Made by a program: the position numbers and the translations under genes
NCBI GenBank assembly: GCA_020850375.1
Contig: JADZET010000063.1
Coordinates: 1 to 5,924 of the forward strand
Direction of reading: 5' to 3'
Origin: Phycisphaeraceae bacterium
Lineage (GTDB): Bacteria > Planctomycetota > Phycisphaerae > Phycisphaerales > Phycisphaeraceae
Length of the DNA: 5,924 nucleotides
Shown here: positions 5,754 through 5,924 of the stretch, piece after piece
Position numbering within the stretch: the first letter of the stretch is position 1
Layout: each line of letters begins with the position of its first letter
The notes under the pieces: model-generated
Told to the model about the DNA's origin: nothing
Seen by the model: the letters and a program-made list of their open reading frames with translations, nothing else
Databases searched by the model: none

Positions 5754-5924
5754 CCGAGAACCGTGCCAGCAAGCGATGGCTCCGATGGTTGCCTGAGACG
5801 GCCATCCTGGTCGTCTGGACCACCAGCATCTTCGGCCTGGTGTGGAGCGCCTCGACCGAGCGGGCGAACGTGCTCAGCCAGGTCCACGCCCAGTCGCTGC
5901 AGATGATCGATCACGAGGGCCGCC
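5750..5924 (+). CDS. Small single-pass membrane protein, function unknown (3' end outside window)
   Basis: The first 58 residues are visible. A short basic N-terminus (MTENRASKRWLRWLPE) is followed by one hydrophobic segment of about 17-19 residues (TAILVVWTTSIFGLVW) and then a polar, probably helical stretch (STERANVLSQVHAQSLQMID). Topology by the positive-inside rule would be N-terminus in the cytoplasm. The start is strongly supported by AGGAGG at 5737-5742, seven bases before the ATG, and by the 4-bp overlap with the connector gene. I do not recognise a family. Single-pass proteins in head-tail cassettes can be lysis accessories or tail-associated proteins, but nothing here chooses between them. 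Confidence 0.7.
   Translation, partial: MTENRASKRWLRWLPETAILVVWTTSIFGLVWSASTERANVLSQVHAQSLQMIDHEGR

Overview
This window is a phage or prophage head-assembly module, read almost entirely on the + strand. GC content is high: about 68% in a hand-counted stretch of the capsid gene. No host housekeeping gene, tRNA or integrase is visible, so the host can only be inferred. The wording of the terminase C-terminus, of the small protein before the portal and of the connector protein recalls prophages of high-GC environmental bacteria, Planctomycetes in particular. That is an impression from memory, not a database result.

Layout. (1) 1-605: C-terminal part of a GpA-type large terminase, cut by the window edge and carrying a Gly/Ser/Ala repeat insert. 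(2) 602-805: small protein with a four-cysteine zinc ribbon like the N-terminal ribbon of NrdR, overlapping the terminase by ATGA. (3) 806-931: the only sizeable untranslated gap, containing three inverted repeats, one of which can pair with the next gene's Shine-Dalgarno (SD) sequence. (4) 932-1129: 65-aa protein in the position of lambda gpW. (5) 1180-2676: lambda-family portal. (6) 2636-4687: a single polypeptide joining a His/Ser prohead protease, a scaffold-like linker and a Mu gpT-like major capsid protein, with a plausible internal start at the linker. (7) 4688-4996, minus strand: a membrane-anchored zinc-ribbon protein of clearly lower GC, inserted inside the capsid operon. (8) 5016-5345: DUF2190-type capsid cement protein. 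(9) 5367-5753: head-completion/connector family protein. (10) 5750 to the window end: start of a small single-pass membrane protein.

How the genes fit together. The terminase packages DNA through the portal into a procapsid built from the capsid part of the fusion. The fused protease and linker would direct assembly and maturation, the DUF2190 protein would reinforce the expanded shell, and the connector would close the head before tail attachment. Genes on the + strand are tightly packed, with ATGA overlaps, a 41-bp overlap and good SD sequences, which fits one late transcript.

Most of the window is a recognisable morphogenesis cassette. The parts worth a second look are the antisense membrane zinc-ribbon gene, the stand-alone NrdR-like ribbon, the structured leader and the possible internal start in the protease-capsid fusion.
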